64,000 bases of DNA from Deinococcus grandis (GCF_001485435.1 NZ_BCMS01000001.1:3016267-3080266); one strand, 5' to 3'; positions 42,066-50,616 are shown, numbered from the stretch's first letter. Notes: a model not told the origin generated them from the letters alone. Numbers and translations are program-made.

Positions 42066-44245
42066 AGCGCACCCTGCTGGCCCTGCTGACCGCTGCGCTG
42101 GCCGCGCACGCCGGTGCCCTGACCAGTCAGGCGGCGGCCGAGGCGCAGGCCCGCGCGATCCTGCCCCGCCTGACCCTGGACGACAAGATCGGGCAGGTGA
42201 GCATGGCGCACGTGTTCCGCTTCACCGAGGGGGGCCGCAGCGCGCCCATCCGCGCGGATGCGGACGCCACCTTCCGCGCCCTGCAGCCCGGCACGCTGCT
42301 GAACGGCGGCGGGGACGCGCCGCAGCCGAACACGCCGCGCGGCTGGGCGGACTTCCTGGCCCGCCTGGACGCACTGGGCCGCGCGAACAACCCCCAGGGC
42401 CTCCCGGCGGTGTTCGGCACGGACGCGGTGCACGGCGTGAACAACGTCCCCGCCGCGACCCTGTACCCGCACAACCTGGGCCTGGGCGCGGCGTTCGACC
42501 CGGCCCTGACGCGCGAGGTGGCCCTGGCGACCGCGCAGGACCTGCGCGCCCTGAACATGGGCTGGACGTTCGCGCCGGTCGCGGACGTGGGCCGTGACCC
42601 CCGCTGGGGCCGCTACTACGAGACGTTCGGGGAGTCCCCGTGGCTGGTCGCGGATCAGGTGGAGGCCAGCGTGGACGGCCTGCAATCGGGTGGGGTGGCC
42701 GCCACGCTGAAGCACTTCGCGGGGTACGGGCTGCCCAGTCTGGGGATGGACCGCGCGAACGCCGAGATCAGCGCCCGTGCCATGCACGAGGTGGTCCTGC
42801 CGCCCTTCCGCGCGGGCATCCGCGCCGGGGCGCTGAGCGTCATGGCGAACAGCGGCAGCGTGAACGGCGTCCCCGTGCACGCCTCGCGCACGCTGCTGAC
42901 GGATGTGCTGCGCGGCGAACTGGGCTTCGGGGGCCTGCTCGTCAGCGACTGGAACGACATCGAGCGGTTGATCACGACCTACCGCACCCACACCGATCTG
43001 GTGCGGGCGGCGGCGGCCAGCGTGAACGCGGGCATCGACGTGTACATGGTCCCGAACAGCGTCGAGGCGTACCAGAACGCCCTGCGGGAGGCCGTGCAGA
43101 CCGGGCTGGTCAGCGAGGCCCGACTGGACGAGGCGACCCTGCGCGTCCTGACCTTCAAGGCCCGCCTGGGGCTGCTCGACGCCCCACTGGCGGGCAGCGG
43201 CGTGCTGAACGACCACCGCGACCTCGCCCGGCGCGCGGCGGCGGCCACCCTGACACTGCTGGAGAACCCGGCGGGCACCCTCCCGATCCGTAAAGGCCGC
43301 GTGCTCGTCACCGGACCCGCCATGGACAGCGCCGCCATCCAGCTGGGCGGCTGGAGCGTGAACTGGCAGGGCGTCGGGAAGGGCAACGTGCCGGACGTGC
43401 CGAAGGTCGCCACGCTGGCCCCCGCGCTGAAGGCGGCGGCCCCGGCGGGCGTGACCGTCAGCGCCCTGCCGGAGACCAAACGTCCACAACTGCTGACCGC
43501 CGCGAAGGGCGTGGACGTGATCGTCGTCGCGGTCGGCGAGGCGCCCGGCGCGGAATCCCAGGCGAACAACCCCGCGCTGAGCCTGCCGGACGGGCAGATC
43601 ACGCTGCTGCGCGACCTGCTCGCCACCGGCAAACCCGTCGTAGCGGTCCTGATGGCCGGGCGGCCCCTGCTCCTCCCCAGTGACATCCAGTCGCGCCTCG
43701 CCGGGCTGGTCATGGCGTACCTGCCGGGCACGCAGGGCGGCGCCGCCCTGGCCGACGCGCTGTACGGCCGCGCGGGCTTCCCCGGCCGCCTGCCGTTCAC
43801 GTGGCCGGACAGCCTGACCCAGGTGGGCCTCTGGAGCGACCGCCCCGCCGAGGGCGCCGGCGAGACGCCCCTGCCGCTGTACCCGCTCGGGTACGGCCTG
43901 GACTACACGACCAGCGTCGCCCGGGACCTGACCGTCACCCCCGCCCCGGACGGCGTGACCGCGCAGGCCACCCTGACGAACACCGGCGAGCAGGCAGGCA
44001 CCGTGACGGTCCTGCTGCGCGCGGGCCTGCCCGCCAGCGGCGCCCTGCAGGCCGTGTCGCGCCCGGTCGGGGTGCTGCGCGCCACGCTGAAACCCGGCGA
44101 GAGCCGCGCCGTACAGATCACCGTCCCCCACGAACGCCTGAGCAGCTGGGTCGGCGACGCCTACGGCCCAGGCACGTGGCAGCTCCTGCCCGGGCAGTAC
44201 ACGCTGAGTGCCGGGGACGGCAAGGCGACCCTCAGCCTGCCGTGA
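42062..44245 (+). CDS. GH3 beta-glucosidase/beta-xylosidase, exported
   Basis: A 727-residue two-domain family 3 glycosidase. A signal peptide (about 1-20) is followed by the (alpha/beta)8 domain with KIGQVSMAHVFRF, PAVFGTDAVHGVNN, VATLKHFAGYG-like block and the nucleophile Asp in LLVSDWNDIE (near 300). The second alpha/beta domain starts near 385, and a fibronectin-III-like domain ends the protein (RDLTVTPAPDGVTAQATLTNTGEQAG). Unlike the GH1 and GH43 enzymes it is exported, so it may act outside on oligomers. It is the last gene of the plus arm and ends in a strong terminator. Confidence 0.94.
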   Translation: MKRTLLALLTAALAAHAGALTSQAAAEAQARAILPRLTLDDKIGQVSMAHVFRFTEGGRSAPIRADADATFRALQPGTLLNGGGDAPQPNTPRGWADFLARLDALGRANNPQGLPAVFGTDAVHGVNNVPAATLYPHNLGLGAAFDPALTREVALATAQDLRALNMGWTFAPVADVGRDPRWGRYYETFGESPWLVADQVEASVDGLQSGGVAATLKHFAGYGLPSLGMDRANAEISARAMHEVVLPPFRAGIRAGALSVMANSGSVNGVPVHASRTLLTDVLRGELGFGGLLVSDWNDIERLITTYRTHTDLVRAAAASVNAGIDVYMVPNSVEAYQNALREAVQTGLVSEARLDEATLRVLTFKARLGLLDAPLAGSGVLNDHRDLARRAAAATLTLLENPAGTLPIRKGRVLVTGPAMDSAAIQLGGWSVNWQGVGKGNVPDVPKVATLAPALKAAAPAGVTVSALPETKRPQLLTAAKGVDVIVVAVGEAPGAESQANNPALSLPDGQITLLRDLLATGKPVVAVLMAGRPLLLPSDIQSRLAGLVMAYLPGTQGGAALADALYGRAGFPGRLPFTWPDSLTQVGLWSDRPAEGAGETPLPLYPLGYGLDYTTSVARDLTVTPAPDGVTAQATLTNTGEQAGTVTVLLRAGLPASGALQAVSRPVGVLRATLKPGESRAVQITVPHERLSSWVGDAYGPGTWQLLPGQYTLSAGDGKATLSLP

Positions 44246-44252
44246 AGACGGA

Positions 44253-44289
44253 CGGAGGCGGCCCCCAGGCGATGCGGGGGTCGCCTCCG
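44253..44289. terminator. bidirectional terminator at the end of the hemicellulose operon
   Basis: CGGAGGCG (44253-44260) with CGCCTCCG (44282-44289), extended inward by CCCCC (44262-44266) with GGGGG (44276-44280). It lies between the GH3 gene and the converging acetyltransferase gene. Confidence 0.75.
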
Positions 44290-44290
44290 C

Positions 44291-44839
44291 CTAGCGGTTC
44301 AGCAGCGCGGCCCGCACCTGAGGCCATTCCTCCGCAATGATCGAGTACATCACCGTGTCGCGCTGCGTGCCGTCCGGGCGGGGCATGTGCTGGCGCAGCA
44401 CGCCCTCGCGGGTCGCGCCGAGGCCCTCGATGGCGCGCTGGCTGCGGGTGTTCAGGATGTCGGTCTTGATCTCCACGCGCAGCATGCCCATCTGGCCGAA
44501 GGCGTGGTCGAGGAGCAGGCGTTTGAAGGTGCGGTTGGCGGGTGTGCGCATGAATGCCGGGGCCAGCCAGGTGCTGCCGATCTCCAGACGGCGGTGTCCC
44601 GGGCGCATCTCCATGAAGCGGGTGGCCCCGGCCAGTTCGCCGTTCACGAGCTTCACGAACGGCATCTGGTCGTCCGCGTCCAGCGCGCCGGTGTAGTAGC
44701 GCTCCTGGGTGGGGAAGGTGCCCATGCGGGCGTACTCCTCTTCGTGCGCGGCGGCCAGCGCCAGCAGCGGCGCGGTGTCCGCCTCTTGTAGGGGGCGCAG
44801 GGTGTACGGGCCGTCTACCAGGGTGAGGGCGTGGCGCAT
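44291..44839 (-). CDS. GNAT-family N-acetyltransferase (RimJ/RimL-like)
   Basis: A 182-residue acetyl-CoA-dependent transferase. It begins LVDGPYTLRPLQEADTAPLLALAAAH and continues GATRFMEMRPGHRRLEIGSTWLAP. The acetyl-CoA loop region follows as NRTFKRLLLDHAFGQMGMLRVEIKTDILNTRSQRAIEGLGATREGVLR, split here by function: helix, strand with the VEIKTD block, and N-x-x-S-x-R-A-I-x-x-L-G signature. The substrate could be a protein N-terminus or a small amine. The start is supported by TACAGT six bases upstream. Confidence 0.88.
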   Translation of the reverse strand: MRHALTLVDGPYTLRPLQEADTAPLLALAAAHEEEYARMGTFPTQERYYTGALDADDQMPFVKLVNGELAGATRFMEMRPGHRRLEIGSTWLAPAFMRTPANRTFKRLLLDHAFGQMGMLRVEIKTDILNTRSQRAIEGLGATREGVLRQHMPRPDGTQRDTVMYSIIAEEWPQVRAALLNR

Positions 44840-44845
44840 GGCATC

Positions 44846-44851
44846 ACTGTA
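44846..44851 (-). promoter_or_regulatory. -10 box of a leaderless promoter
   Basis: TACAGT on the minus strand, six bases before the ATG at 44839. Confidence 0.5.
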
Positions 44852-44927
44852 TGGGGCGGAGTGGATGGCGCGAACAGACGGGGGCCACCGGACCCGTCTG
44901 CCCCGGTGGCCCCCGTCCGGATTTCCG

Positions 44928-47108
44928 TTACCCGCCGACGTGCACCTGGGGGCGGCGGGTGGCGTCCCGCTCGGCGACGCGCAGCACCTCGCGCGTGAGG
45001 GGTGGAATGTCGCCCTCGCCGGCCAGGACGAAGCGCAGGGCGTTCTGGGCGGGGCCCTTCTCACTCCACTCGAAGTACACGTGGGGCGGCACGCCGGTCA
45101 GGTCACGGACGTGCAGCAGCACGGCGGCCAGCGTGTTCGGCACGGAGCTGCCGCGCGCGCGCAGGATGCCGTGCGCGCCGACCTGCACGCCGGTCACGTC
45201 CACCTGGGGGCGGAATTCGCTGGCGTCGGTGATCTCGACTTCCAGGAACAGCGCGGCCTCGTTGGGGCGCAGGTGGTTGTCCAGGCGGACCTCCAGCGCC
45301 TTTTCCTGGTACTCGGCGGTGTCCCCGGCGTTCAGGCGGTTGGCGATGAAGCGCACCGGGAGGCCGCGCGCGGCGGTGTCCCGGACGAGCTGCGCGGCGC
45401 GCTCGTCGAGTACCACGCGCGACACGCGCAGTTCGGTGCTGCGCCCGATGCGGGACCAGACGCTGACGATCAGGATGCCCGCGATGAACGCCAGCGCGAT
45501 CCACAGGCCCTCGGGGCGCTCGCGGACGGTGACGGCGCTGGTGTACACGAAGATCAGGCTGACCAGCGCGAACAGCGCGGCCGTGCCCCGGTGCCCGCGC
45601 CGCAGTTCGGTCAGGAACACCGCGATGGCCGCGGAGGTCATCAGGGCCAGCACCCCGGTCGCGTACGCGCCCGCCTGGGCGTCCACGTCCGCGCGGAACG
45701 CCACGGTGACGCCCGCGGCGATCAGCGTGAAGATCAGCACGAGGGGTCGGGTGGCGCGCGCCCAGTCGGGGGCCATGCCGTAGCGGGGCAGGTAGCGCGG
45801 CACGATGTTCAGCAGGCCCGCCATGGCCGAGGCGCCCGCGAACCACAGGATCAGGATGGTGCTGATGTCGTACGCGGTGCCGAAGCCCTCGCCGAGCCGC
45901 TCGTGCGCCAGGTAGGCCAGCGCGCGGCCGTTCGCTTCGCCTGCCGGGGTGACGGCAGTGACGGTCGCGGCGCTGCCGGTGGGGCGGACGGTCACGGTGA
46001 TCGGCACGCGCCCGCCCACCGTGTCGGCCTGCACCGTGAAGGTGCCGCTGCGTCCGGCGGGGAGGGTCAGGGCGTACAGTTCGCGCGGGCGGGTCTGGCT
46101 GTCCAGCGGGACGTTCACGACCGCGCGGCCCGCCGCCAGGTCGGCGCTGCTGACCTCGCGGGTGACGGTCGTTTCCGCCCAGAACTCATGCCGGGGAATC
46201 AGGAGGGTGGTGATCAGGGACGAGCCGATCAGCAGGACGCTCATGATCAGCGCGGCGGTCGTGAGCAGTTTCTTCGCGTTGCGGATGCGCCCGGCGGGTT
46301 GCTGCGGCGTGTCCGTGGGGTCGCCCTTCACGAGCGGCATGACGACCACGCCCGTCTCGAAGCCCGACAGGCCCAGCGCCAGCGCGGGGAACACCAGCAG
46401 CGCCGCGCCGATCAGCGCCAGCGGACTGACGTAACTGCCGAGCAACGCCTCCCACCAGCCGTTCAGGAGGGTGGGGTGCGTGATCACCTCGGCCGCGCCG
46501 TGCCCGACAACGATCAGGCTGAGGGTCAGGTACACCGCCACGATACCCACCGCGATCCCGATGGCCTCCTTGAAGCCCTTGAGGAACACGGCGGCCAGCA
46601 GCGCGATGAGACCCAGCGTGAGGGGCACCTCCAGGCCCTCCAGCGTGGATTTCAGGAAGGGGTTCTCGATCAGGTGCGCGGTGGCGTCCGCGGCGGACAG
46701 CGTGATCGTGATGACGAAGCCCGTGGCGACGAAGCCCAGCAGGGCCAGCACGAGCAGTTTGCTGGGCCAGTAGTTCAGCAGCCGTTCGAGCATGCTCAGG
46801 CTGCCGTCCCCGTGCGGGCTTTCCTGCGCCACGCGGCGGTACATGGGCAGCGCGCCCAGCAGCGTGACCAGCACGAGCACCAGCGTCGCCACGGGGGACA
46901 GCGCCCCGGCGGCCAGCGCCGCGATGCCCGGCTGATAGCCCAGCGTGCTGAAGTAATCGACCCCGGTCAGGCACATGACCTTCCACCACGGCTGCGTGTG
47001 GTGCTGGGTCTGCGCGGCGTGCTCCTGTTCGTAGAAGCCTTCCGGTTCGGGCTGACCGGTCTCGAGGAACCAGCGCATGAACGGCGATTGATCCGGGGGT
47101 GGGGTCAC
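44928..47108 (-). CDS. APC-superfamily amino-acid/cation permease with large soluble C-terminus
   Basis: A 726-residue membrane protein from the GTG at 47108 (736 from a GTG further up). The first ~540 residues hold about twelve hydrophobic segments starting near VMCLTGVDYFSTLGYQPGIAALAAGALSP, the usual first unwound helix of APC transporters. A ~110-residue beta-rich insertion (REVSSADLAAGRAVVNVPLDS through TVTAVTPAG) interrupts the membrane part. The C-terminal ~170 residues are soluble (RVSRVVLDERAAQLVRDTAARGL onward). The substrate is unknown. The shorter start is preferred because TACACT lies seven bases upstream, as at other leaderless genes here. Confidence 0.82.
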   Translation of the reverse strand: MTPPPDQSPFMRWFLETGQPEPEGFYEQEHAAQTQHHTQPWWKVMCLTGVDYFSTLGYQPGIAALAAGALSPVATLVLVLVTLLGALPMYRRVAQESPHGDGSLSMLERLLNYWPSKLLVLALLGFVATGFVITITLSAADATAHLIENPFLKSTLEGLEVPLTLGLIALLAAVFLKGFKEAIGIAVGIVAVYLTLSLIVVGHGAAEVITHPTLLNGWWEALLGSYVSPLALIGAALLVFPALALGLSGFETGVVVMPLVKGDPTDTPQQPAGRIRNAKKLLTTAALIMSVLLIGSSLITTLLIPRHEFWAETTVTREVSSADLAAGRAVVNVPLDSQTRPRELYALTLPAGRSGTFTVQADTVGGRVPITVTVRPTGSAATVTAVTPAGEANGRALAYLAHERLGEGFGTAYDISTILILWFAGASAMAGLLNIVPRYLPRYGMAPDWARATRPLVLIFTLIAAGVTVAFRADVDAQAGAYATGVLALMTSAAIAVFLTELRRGHRGTAALFALVSLIFVYTSAVTVRERPEGLWIALAFIAGILIVSVWSRIGRSTELRVSRVVLDERAAQLVRDTAARGLPVRFIANRLNAGDTAEYQEKALEVRLDNHLRPNEAALFLEVEITDASEFRPQVDVTGVQVGAHGILRARGSSVPNTLAAVLLHVRDLTGVPPHVYFEWSEKGPAQNALRFVLAGEGDIPPLTREVLRVAERDATRRPQVHVGG

Positions 47109-47115
47109 AATGTGG

Positions 47116-47121
47116 AGTGTA
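47116..47121 (-). promoter_or_regulatory. -10 box deciding the APC permease start
   Basis: TACACT on the minus strand is followed by seven bases and GTG (47108). No Shine-Dalgarno sequence is found for either possible start. Confidence 0.5.
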
Positions 47122-47169
47122 AGCGCCGCCCCCACCACCGGTTCCAGGCCCCGTGATCCGGGGGTTCCT

Positions 47170-47848
47170 TCACGTCAGGTGCGGGGTGAGGTTCACGCCG
47201 GTCAGCACGGCCGTGTGGCTGCCCCGGCTCAGACGCACGGTGGCGAAGGCGGTGTCGCCGAACGCGAACCACCCGCGCGAGGCGCGCAGGAGTTCCCGCA
47301 GCAGGCTGTTTCCGAAGCCCCCGTGCGTGACGAGCAGCACGCGCTGCCCGCCCCCGTTCCACACGAGTTCCAGCGCGTGCAGGGCGCGGGCACGGATGGC
47401 CGCCTGACTCTCGCCCCCGTCGGCGGTGAAGGGGTCGAGGTCGTGCCGGAACGCGGGGATGGGGTAGCGCGCCAGGGCCTCCTCGCGGTCCATCCCGGCC
47501 GGGGGGCCGTTGTCCCACCACCAGGTTTCAGGTAACTGGAGACCAGCAAGAAAGACGAGGGGCCGTCCCCGAGTCTGCGGCCACTTTCTCCCGCAGGAGG
47601 TCGGTGGGGGTCAGCGGGACGCCCAGCGCGTCGGTGACGATGCGGGCGGTGCCGTGCGCCCGCTGGAGTGTGGAGGTGTACGCCCGGTCGAAGCCCGGCG
47701 GGTGCGCCTGCCAGTACGCGGCCAGCGCCGCCGCCTGCGCCTCACCGGCCGGGGTCAGGGGGCTGTCGTAGGCGCCCTCGTGCACGCCTTCGTCGTCGGC
47801 GCGGCTGCGGCCGTGACGCAGGATGGTCAGGTGCAGCTCGCCCCTCAC
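47170..47848 (-). pseudogene. histidine phosphatase-family gene interrupted by a small repeat
   Basis: The N-terminal half (from GTG 47848, overlapping the upstream stop) reads ELHLTILRHGRSRADDEG with the phosphohistidine motif RHG, then PLTPAGEAQAAALAAYW and IVTDALGVPLTPTDLLRE. The frame then enters a repeat (47547-47584) and stops at TGA near 47532. The C-terminal half (LPETWWWDNGPPAGMDREE, then RVLLVTHGGFGNSLLREL with the second active-site His) lies in another frame and ends at 47170. Both catalytic halves are thus present but split. Without the extra ~40-55 bases the protein would be an ordinary phosphoglycerate-mutase-like phosphatase. Confidence 0.8.
47547..47584. repeat. 38-bp dispersed repeat, copy 1 (inside the phosphatase gene)
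   Basis: It begins CAAGAAAGACGAGGGGCCG and ends GGCCAC, and matches 52885-52922 at 36 of 38 positions in the same orientation. Here it falls in the middle of the histidine phosphatase reading frame. Confidence 0.75.
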
Positions 47849-48807
47849 GCGGTCCTCGTGGCGAGCAGGACGCACTCGCGGCGGGTGACCTGCACCTCGC
47901 AGGCGTGCAGGTGCGGGTGGGCGGACGCGGCGTCGCGCAGTGGGTCGCCCGCGTGCCAGCGGTCGTCCAGCCCGGCGCGGGGGGTGAGGTTGTCCAGAAT
48001 CAGCGTCCCGCCGGGTCGCAGGGCACGCACCAGGGTATGCAGGGCGTCCGGGGTCTTCGCGGCGGCGCAGTCGGCGAAGATCAGGTCGAACGGCCCCTCG
48101 GGCAGCGCGTCCCGCCAGTCCCCGACGAGCACGCGGGCGCGCGGGTCCGTCCGCAGCGCCGCCCACGCCCCCTGCGCGCGGTCCTGATCGGCCTCGACGC
48201 TCAGCAGCCGCCCGGAGTCCGGCAGGCCCGACAGCAGCCACGCCGCGCCCACGCCCAGCCCCGTCCCGAGTTCCAGCACGCGCCCGCCGGGCCGCGCTGC
48301 CGCCAGGGTGCGCAGCAGCGCCCCGACCTCCGGCGAGCAGGACCGCGTGAAGCCCGCCGCGTGCGCCGCGCCCAGCGCCGAGCGCACCAGCGGCGGCACC
48401 TCCAGGTGTGGTGGCGTCTGCCCGCGCGCCGCGAGGCCCTGCCGCAACTGGTGGTCGTCCGCCCACGGCAGCGAGCGGGGATTCACCCACGCGACCGGGC
48501 GGCCCTCCGGGCTGGGCTCCAGGCGGGTCAGGCGCAGCGGCACGCAGACACTCTCGACGCCGCTGACACCCACGATCGGGAACGGGTCGCCCGCGACCTC
48601 GGCGTGCGCGCCCGCCTCCTCCCACGCCTCGCGGGCCGCCGCCTGCCCGGGCGTCTCGCCGGGGTGGATGCCACCGCCCGGCAGCGTCCAGCCGCCCCAC
48701 TCCAGCCCGGTCATGAGGACAAAGCCGTCCTCCCGCTCGATCCACGCGCAGGCGCGGCCCACCCGGTCCAGGCCGGGGGACAGGTCGATGAAGGCCGGGC
48801 GGGTCAT
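47845..48807 (-). CDS. Nudix hydrolase-methyltransferase fusion protein
   Basis: A 320-residue two-domain protein. Residues ~15-135 form a Nudix domain with the box G45-x5-E51-x7-REAWEEAG (45-67), which binds Mg2+ and cleaves nucleoside-diphosphate derivatives. Residues ~140-320 form an S-adenosylmethionine-dependent O-methyltransferase-like domain with ELGTGLGVGAAWLL (178-191), LLSVEADQ, FDLIFADCAAAKT and GGTLILDN. The fusion suggests linked chemistry on one substrate, but none is known to me. Its ATG overlaps the deaminase stop, and its stop overlaps the phosphatase GTG, so the three genes are translationally coupled. Confidence 0.85.
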   Translation of the reverse strand: MTRPAFIDLSPGLDRVGRACAWIEREDGFVLMTGLEWGGWTLPGGGIHPGETPGQAAAREAWEEAGAHAEVAGDPFPIVGVSGVESVCVPLRLTRLEPSPEGRPVAWVNPRSLPWADDHQLRQGLAARGQTPPHLEVPPLVRSALGAAHAAGFTRSCSPEVGALLRTLAAARPGGRVLELGTGLGVGAAWLLSGLPDSGRLLSVEADQDRAQGAWAALRTDPRARVLVGDWRDALPEGPFDLIFADCAAAKTPDALHTLVRALRPGGTLILDNLTPRAGLDDRWHAGDPLRDAASAHPHLHACEVQVTRRECVLLATRTA

Positions 48808-49433
48808 GCCAGCACCGCCAGCGCCCCGGCCAGAGGGGCGCGCTGGTCGCGCAGGGCCGCCAGGGTGCCCGCCGCGTGCAGCGCCTCCGCGAAGGTCACG
48901 TCCTGCGGGTGCACCGCGTCGAAACTGTCCAGCACCGCCCGGTTGCCACCCGCCTGCAGTTCGTCCAGCAGCGCGTGCAGCATCAGTCGCAACGCCGCGC
49001 GCTGCACGTCCGCCGGGGCGCGCTCCACGCGGATGCGCTTACGGGACACGTACGGGTCGTCCGTCAGCAGGTGCGTGCAGCCCGCCCACGGGTCCGCCGC
49101 CGCGTACGCCACGCCCCGCAGGCCACTCATGGCGATCGCCCCGGCGCACTGCGGGCAGGGCTGCACGGTCGTCAGCACCGTCCAGCCGTAGCAGTCCGGG
49201 CGGGGCGCGCCTTGCAGGGCCAGCAGCGCGTTGATCTCCGCGTGCGCCAGGTCTGAGCCGCTGATCACGCCCGCCACGCCACGCGGCTCGTTCAGGCGGT
49301 TGCGACCCCGCGCGATCACGGTCCCAGCGGCGTCGATCACGCACGCCCCGATGGGCAGCGAGCCCGCCACGTACGCGTCCCACGCCTCCGACAGGGCCGC
49401 GTGCCAGCCATAGCTGCGCAATTGATCGGTCAT
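48804..49433 (-). CDS. zinc-dependent nucleoside/tRNA-type deaminase
   Basis: A 209-residue protein of the cytidine/deoxycytidylate deaminase superfamily. The zinc and catalytic residues are His64 and Glu66 (DLAHAEINAL) and the two Cys of VQPCPQCAGAIAM (92-96). The first ~150 residues fit guanine/tRNA-adenosine deaminase-like enzymes; the C-terminal ~60 residues are an extra helical part. GAGGAG eight bases before the ATG is a good ribosome-binding site and overlaps the end of the upstream gene (ATGA). The substrate is uncertain. Confidence 0.85.
   Translation of the reverse strand: MTDQLRSYGWHAALSEAWDAYVAGSLPIGACVIDAAGTVIARGRNRLNEPRGVAGVISGSDLAHAEINALLALQGAPRPDCYGWTVLTTVQPCPQCAGAIAMSGLRGVAYAAADPWAGCTHLLTDDPYVSRKRIRVERAPADVQRAALRLMLHALLDELQAGGNRAVLDSFDAVHPQDVTFAEALHAAGTLAALRDQRAPLAGALAVLA
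49390..49409. repeat. 20-bp direct repeat, proximal copy
   Basis: Twenty bases beginning GACAGGGCCGC, inside the deaminase codons for WHAALS. The identical sequence occurs at 49877-49896. Confidence 0.8.
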
Positions 49434-49765
49434 GCAATCTCCTCGAAGACAGGGATGTCCTGAAGGTTATCGGGATGGGTGAGCAGGTAGGTACTGTGAG
49501 AAACAGGAATGTGTCGCAGCGTTTCAAGCACGGTTGGGACCGTTCTTTCGGGGAATTGATGCATTGAGTGCGGACCGCTGATCCACAGTGCCAGGGCTCC
49601 CTTGCTCTCTCCCATGTCGGAAACCATGCCGACTACTTCCTGGATGGCCTGGAGAGCTTTCAGTACGAGCTGGCCGACTGGCACCGTATTCGCCGAATCA
49701 ATCGGCATGATGACTTCAATGTCCTGAACAACCTCTACGCTCCCTTTTGCCCATTGAAAGGTCAC
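49430..49765 (-). CDS. hypothetical protein in a lower-G+C insert
   Basis: A 111-residue protein of unknown function, read from a GTG at 49765 (VTFQWAKGSVEVVQDIEVIMP) to FEEIA. Features seen: a mixed alpha/beta pattern, an Ile/Val-rich first strand, a helix QLVLKALQAIQEVVGMVSDMG, and the segment SHSTYLLTHPDNL. There is no signal peptide or membrane segment. Its stop overlaps the deaminase ATG (ATGA). The region is visibly less G+C rich than its neighbours and is flanked by an exact 20-bp direct repeat, so it looks inserted. A longer start at 49876 or 49933 is possible but crosses the repeat. Confidence 0.6.
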   Translation of the reverse strand: MTFQWAKGSVEVVQDIEVIMPIDSANTVPVGQLVLKALQAIQEVVGMVSDMGESKGALALWISGPHSMHQFPERTVPTVLETLRHIPVSHSTYLLTHPDNLQDIPVFEEIA

Positions 49766-49876
49766 AGCCAGCCTCGCTTTCGCATGACATCCAGCACTGG
49801 GTCGATCTTGCAGGTCGTCTCGCCGAAGGGAAGACAGCCGCCCGGCGGCGTCCAGCAGCCGTGAGACGTGAGGCAT

Positions 49877-49896
49877 GACAGGGCCGCGTGCCAGCC
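49877..49896. repeat. 20-bp direct repeat, distal copy
   Basis: Identical to 49390-49409. It lies in 190 bp without an assigned gene between the hypothetical gene and the GGDEF gene. In one frame this copy still encodes WHAALS like the deaminase N-terminus, which suggests it is a remnant of that gene's original upstream part. Confidence 0.8.
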
Positions 49897-49955
49897 TGCG
49901 CCGCGTGCCCCAGCCTCTCCTCTCACTTCCCACTCCCCACGGCCCACAACCCCGC

Positions 49956-50561
49956 TCACAGTTCGCCCCGGTTCTTCTCGATCAGGTCGTCGAGTGCCTC
50001 GCGCAGCAGGCTGGCCTCGGTGCGGCCCAGCGCGCCGCTGAGTTTGGCGAGGCGTTCGAGCTGGCTCTTGGGGTAGTAGTTGCTTTTCAGGACCATCTTG
50101 CTTTCCACGTAGATGCAGGCGCGGCCGCGGCCCTCGCGTTTGGCGCGGATCATGGCCTCGTCGGCGGCGCGTTTGAGGTCGTCGTAGGTGCTGGCGTGCG
50201 CGGGGCGGGCGGCCAGTCCGACGCTGAGGCCCAGGCCGCGCGGCCACTGCGGGTCGCGGTGGATGTGGAAGTGCTTGATGACCTCGTCCAGGAGGATCAG
50301 GGCGGTCTCGGCGGCCGTTTCGGGGAGGATGGCGGCGTACTCGTCCCCGCCGATGCGCCCGATGACGCTGCCGGTGGGGAGGCTGCCGGACAGCAGGCGT
50401 TCCACGCCGCGCAGCACGCGGTCGCCCTCGGCGTGCCCCAGGGTGTCGTTGAGGGTCTTGAAGTGGTCGAGGTCGAGGACGGCCAGGGTCAGGGGGGCTC
50501 CCTGGAGGGTGTCGAAGGCGGTCTCGAAGTCGGCGCGGGTCAGGATGGTGGGGCGCGGCAT
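49956..50561 (-). CDS. diguanylate cyclase (GGDEF) with C-terminal ribbon-helix-helix domain
   Basis: A 201-residue protein. Residues ~20-150 form a GGDEF domain: metal Asp residues in LAVLDLDHFK (D30/D32 region), NDTLGHAEGDRVL for substrate contact and the active-site loop RIGGDEYAA (71-75). No RxxD inhibitory site is seen just before it. Residues ~155-197 (YYPKSQLERLAKLSGALGR, then TEASLLREALDDLIEKN) look like a CopG/Arc-type ribbon-helix-helix DNA-binding domain. The combination would link c-di-GMP synthesis, or sensing through the GGDEF fold, with DNA binding. It is divergent from groES and may act nearby. Confidence 0.8.
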   Translation of the reverse strand: MPRPTILTRADFETAFDTLQGAPLTLAVLDLDHFKTLNDTLGHAEGDRVLRGVERLLSGSLPTGSVIGRIGGDEYAAILPETAAETALILLDEVIKHFHIHRDPQWPRGLGLSVGLAARPAHASTYDDLKRAADEAMIRAKREGRGRACIYVESKMVLKSNYYPKSQLERLAKLSGALGRTEASLLREALDDLIEKNRGEL

Positions 50562-50616
50562 GGGTCAGGGTCCTCCTCGGGAGTGAGAGGCGGTCAGCGG
50601 AGCGTATGTTCTCCTT

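Noticed and set aside
49762..49870. A short minus-strand ORF ending LPFGETTCKIDPVLDVMRKRGWL-like sequence just before the hypothetical gene
   Set aside because: The C-terminus looks protein-like, but no credible start or ribosome-binding site is seen and it runs through the 20-bp repeat. It may be a remnant, so it is not called as a gene.
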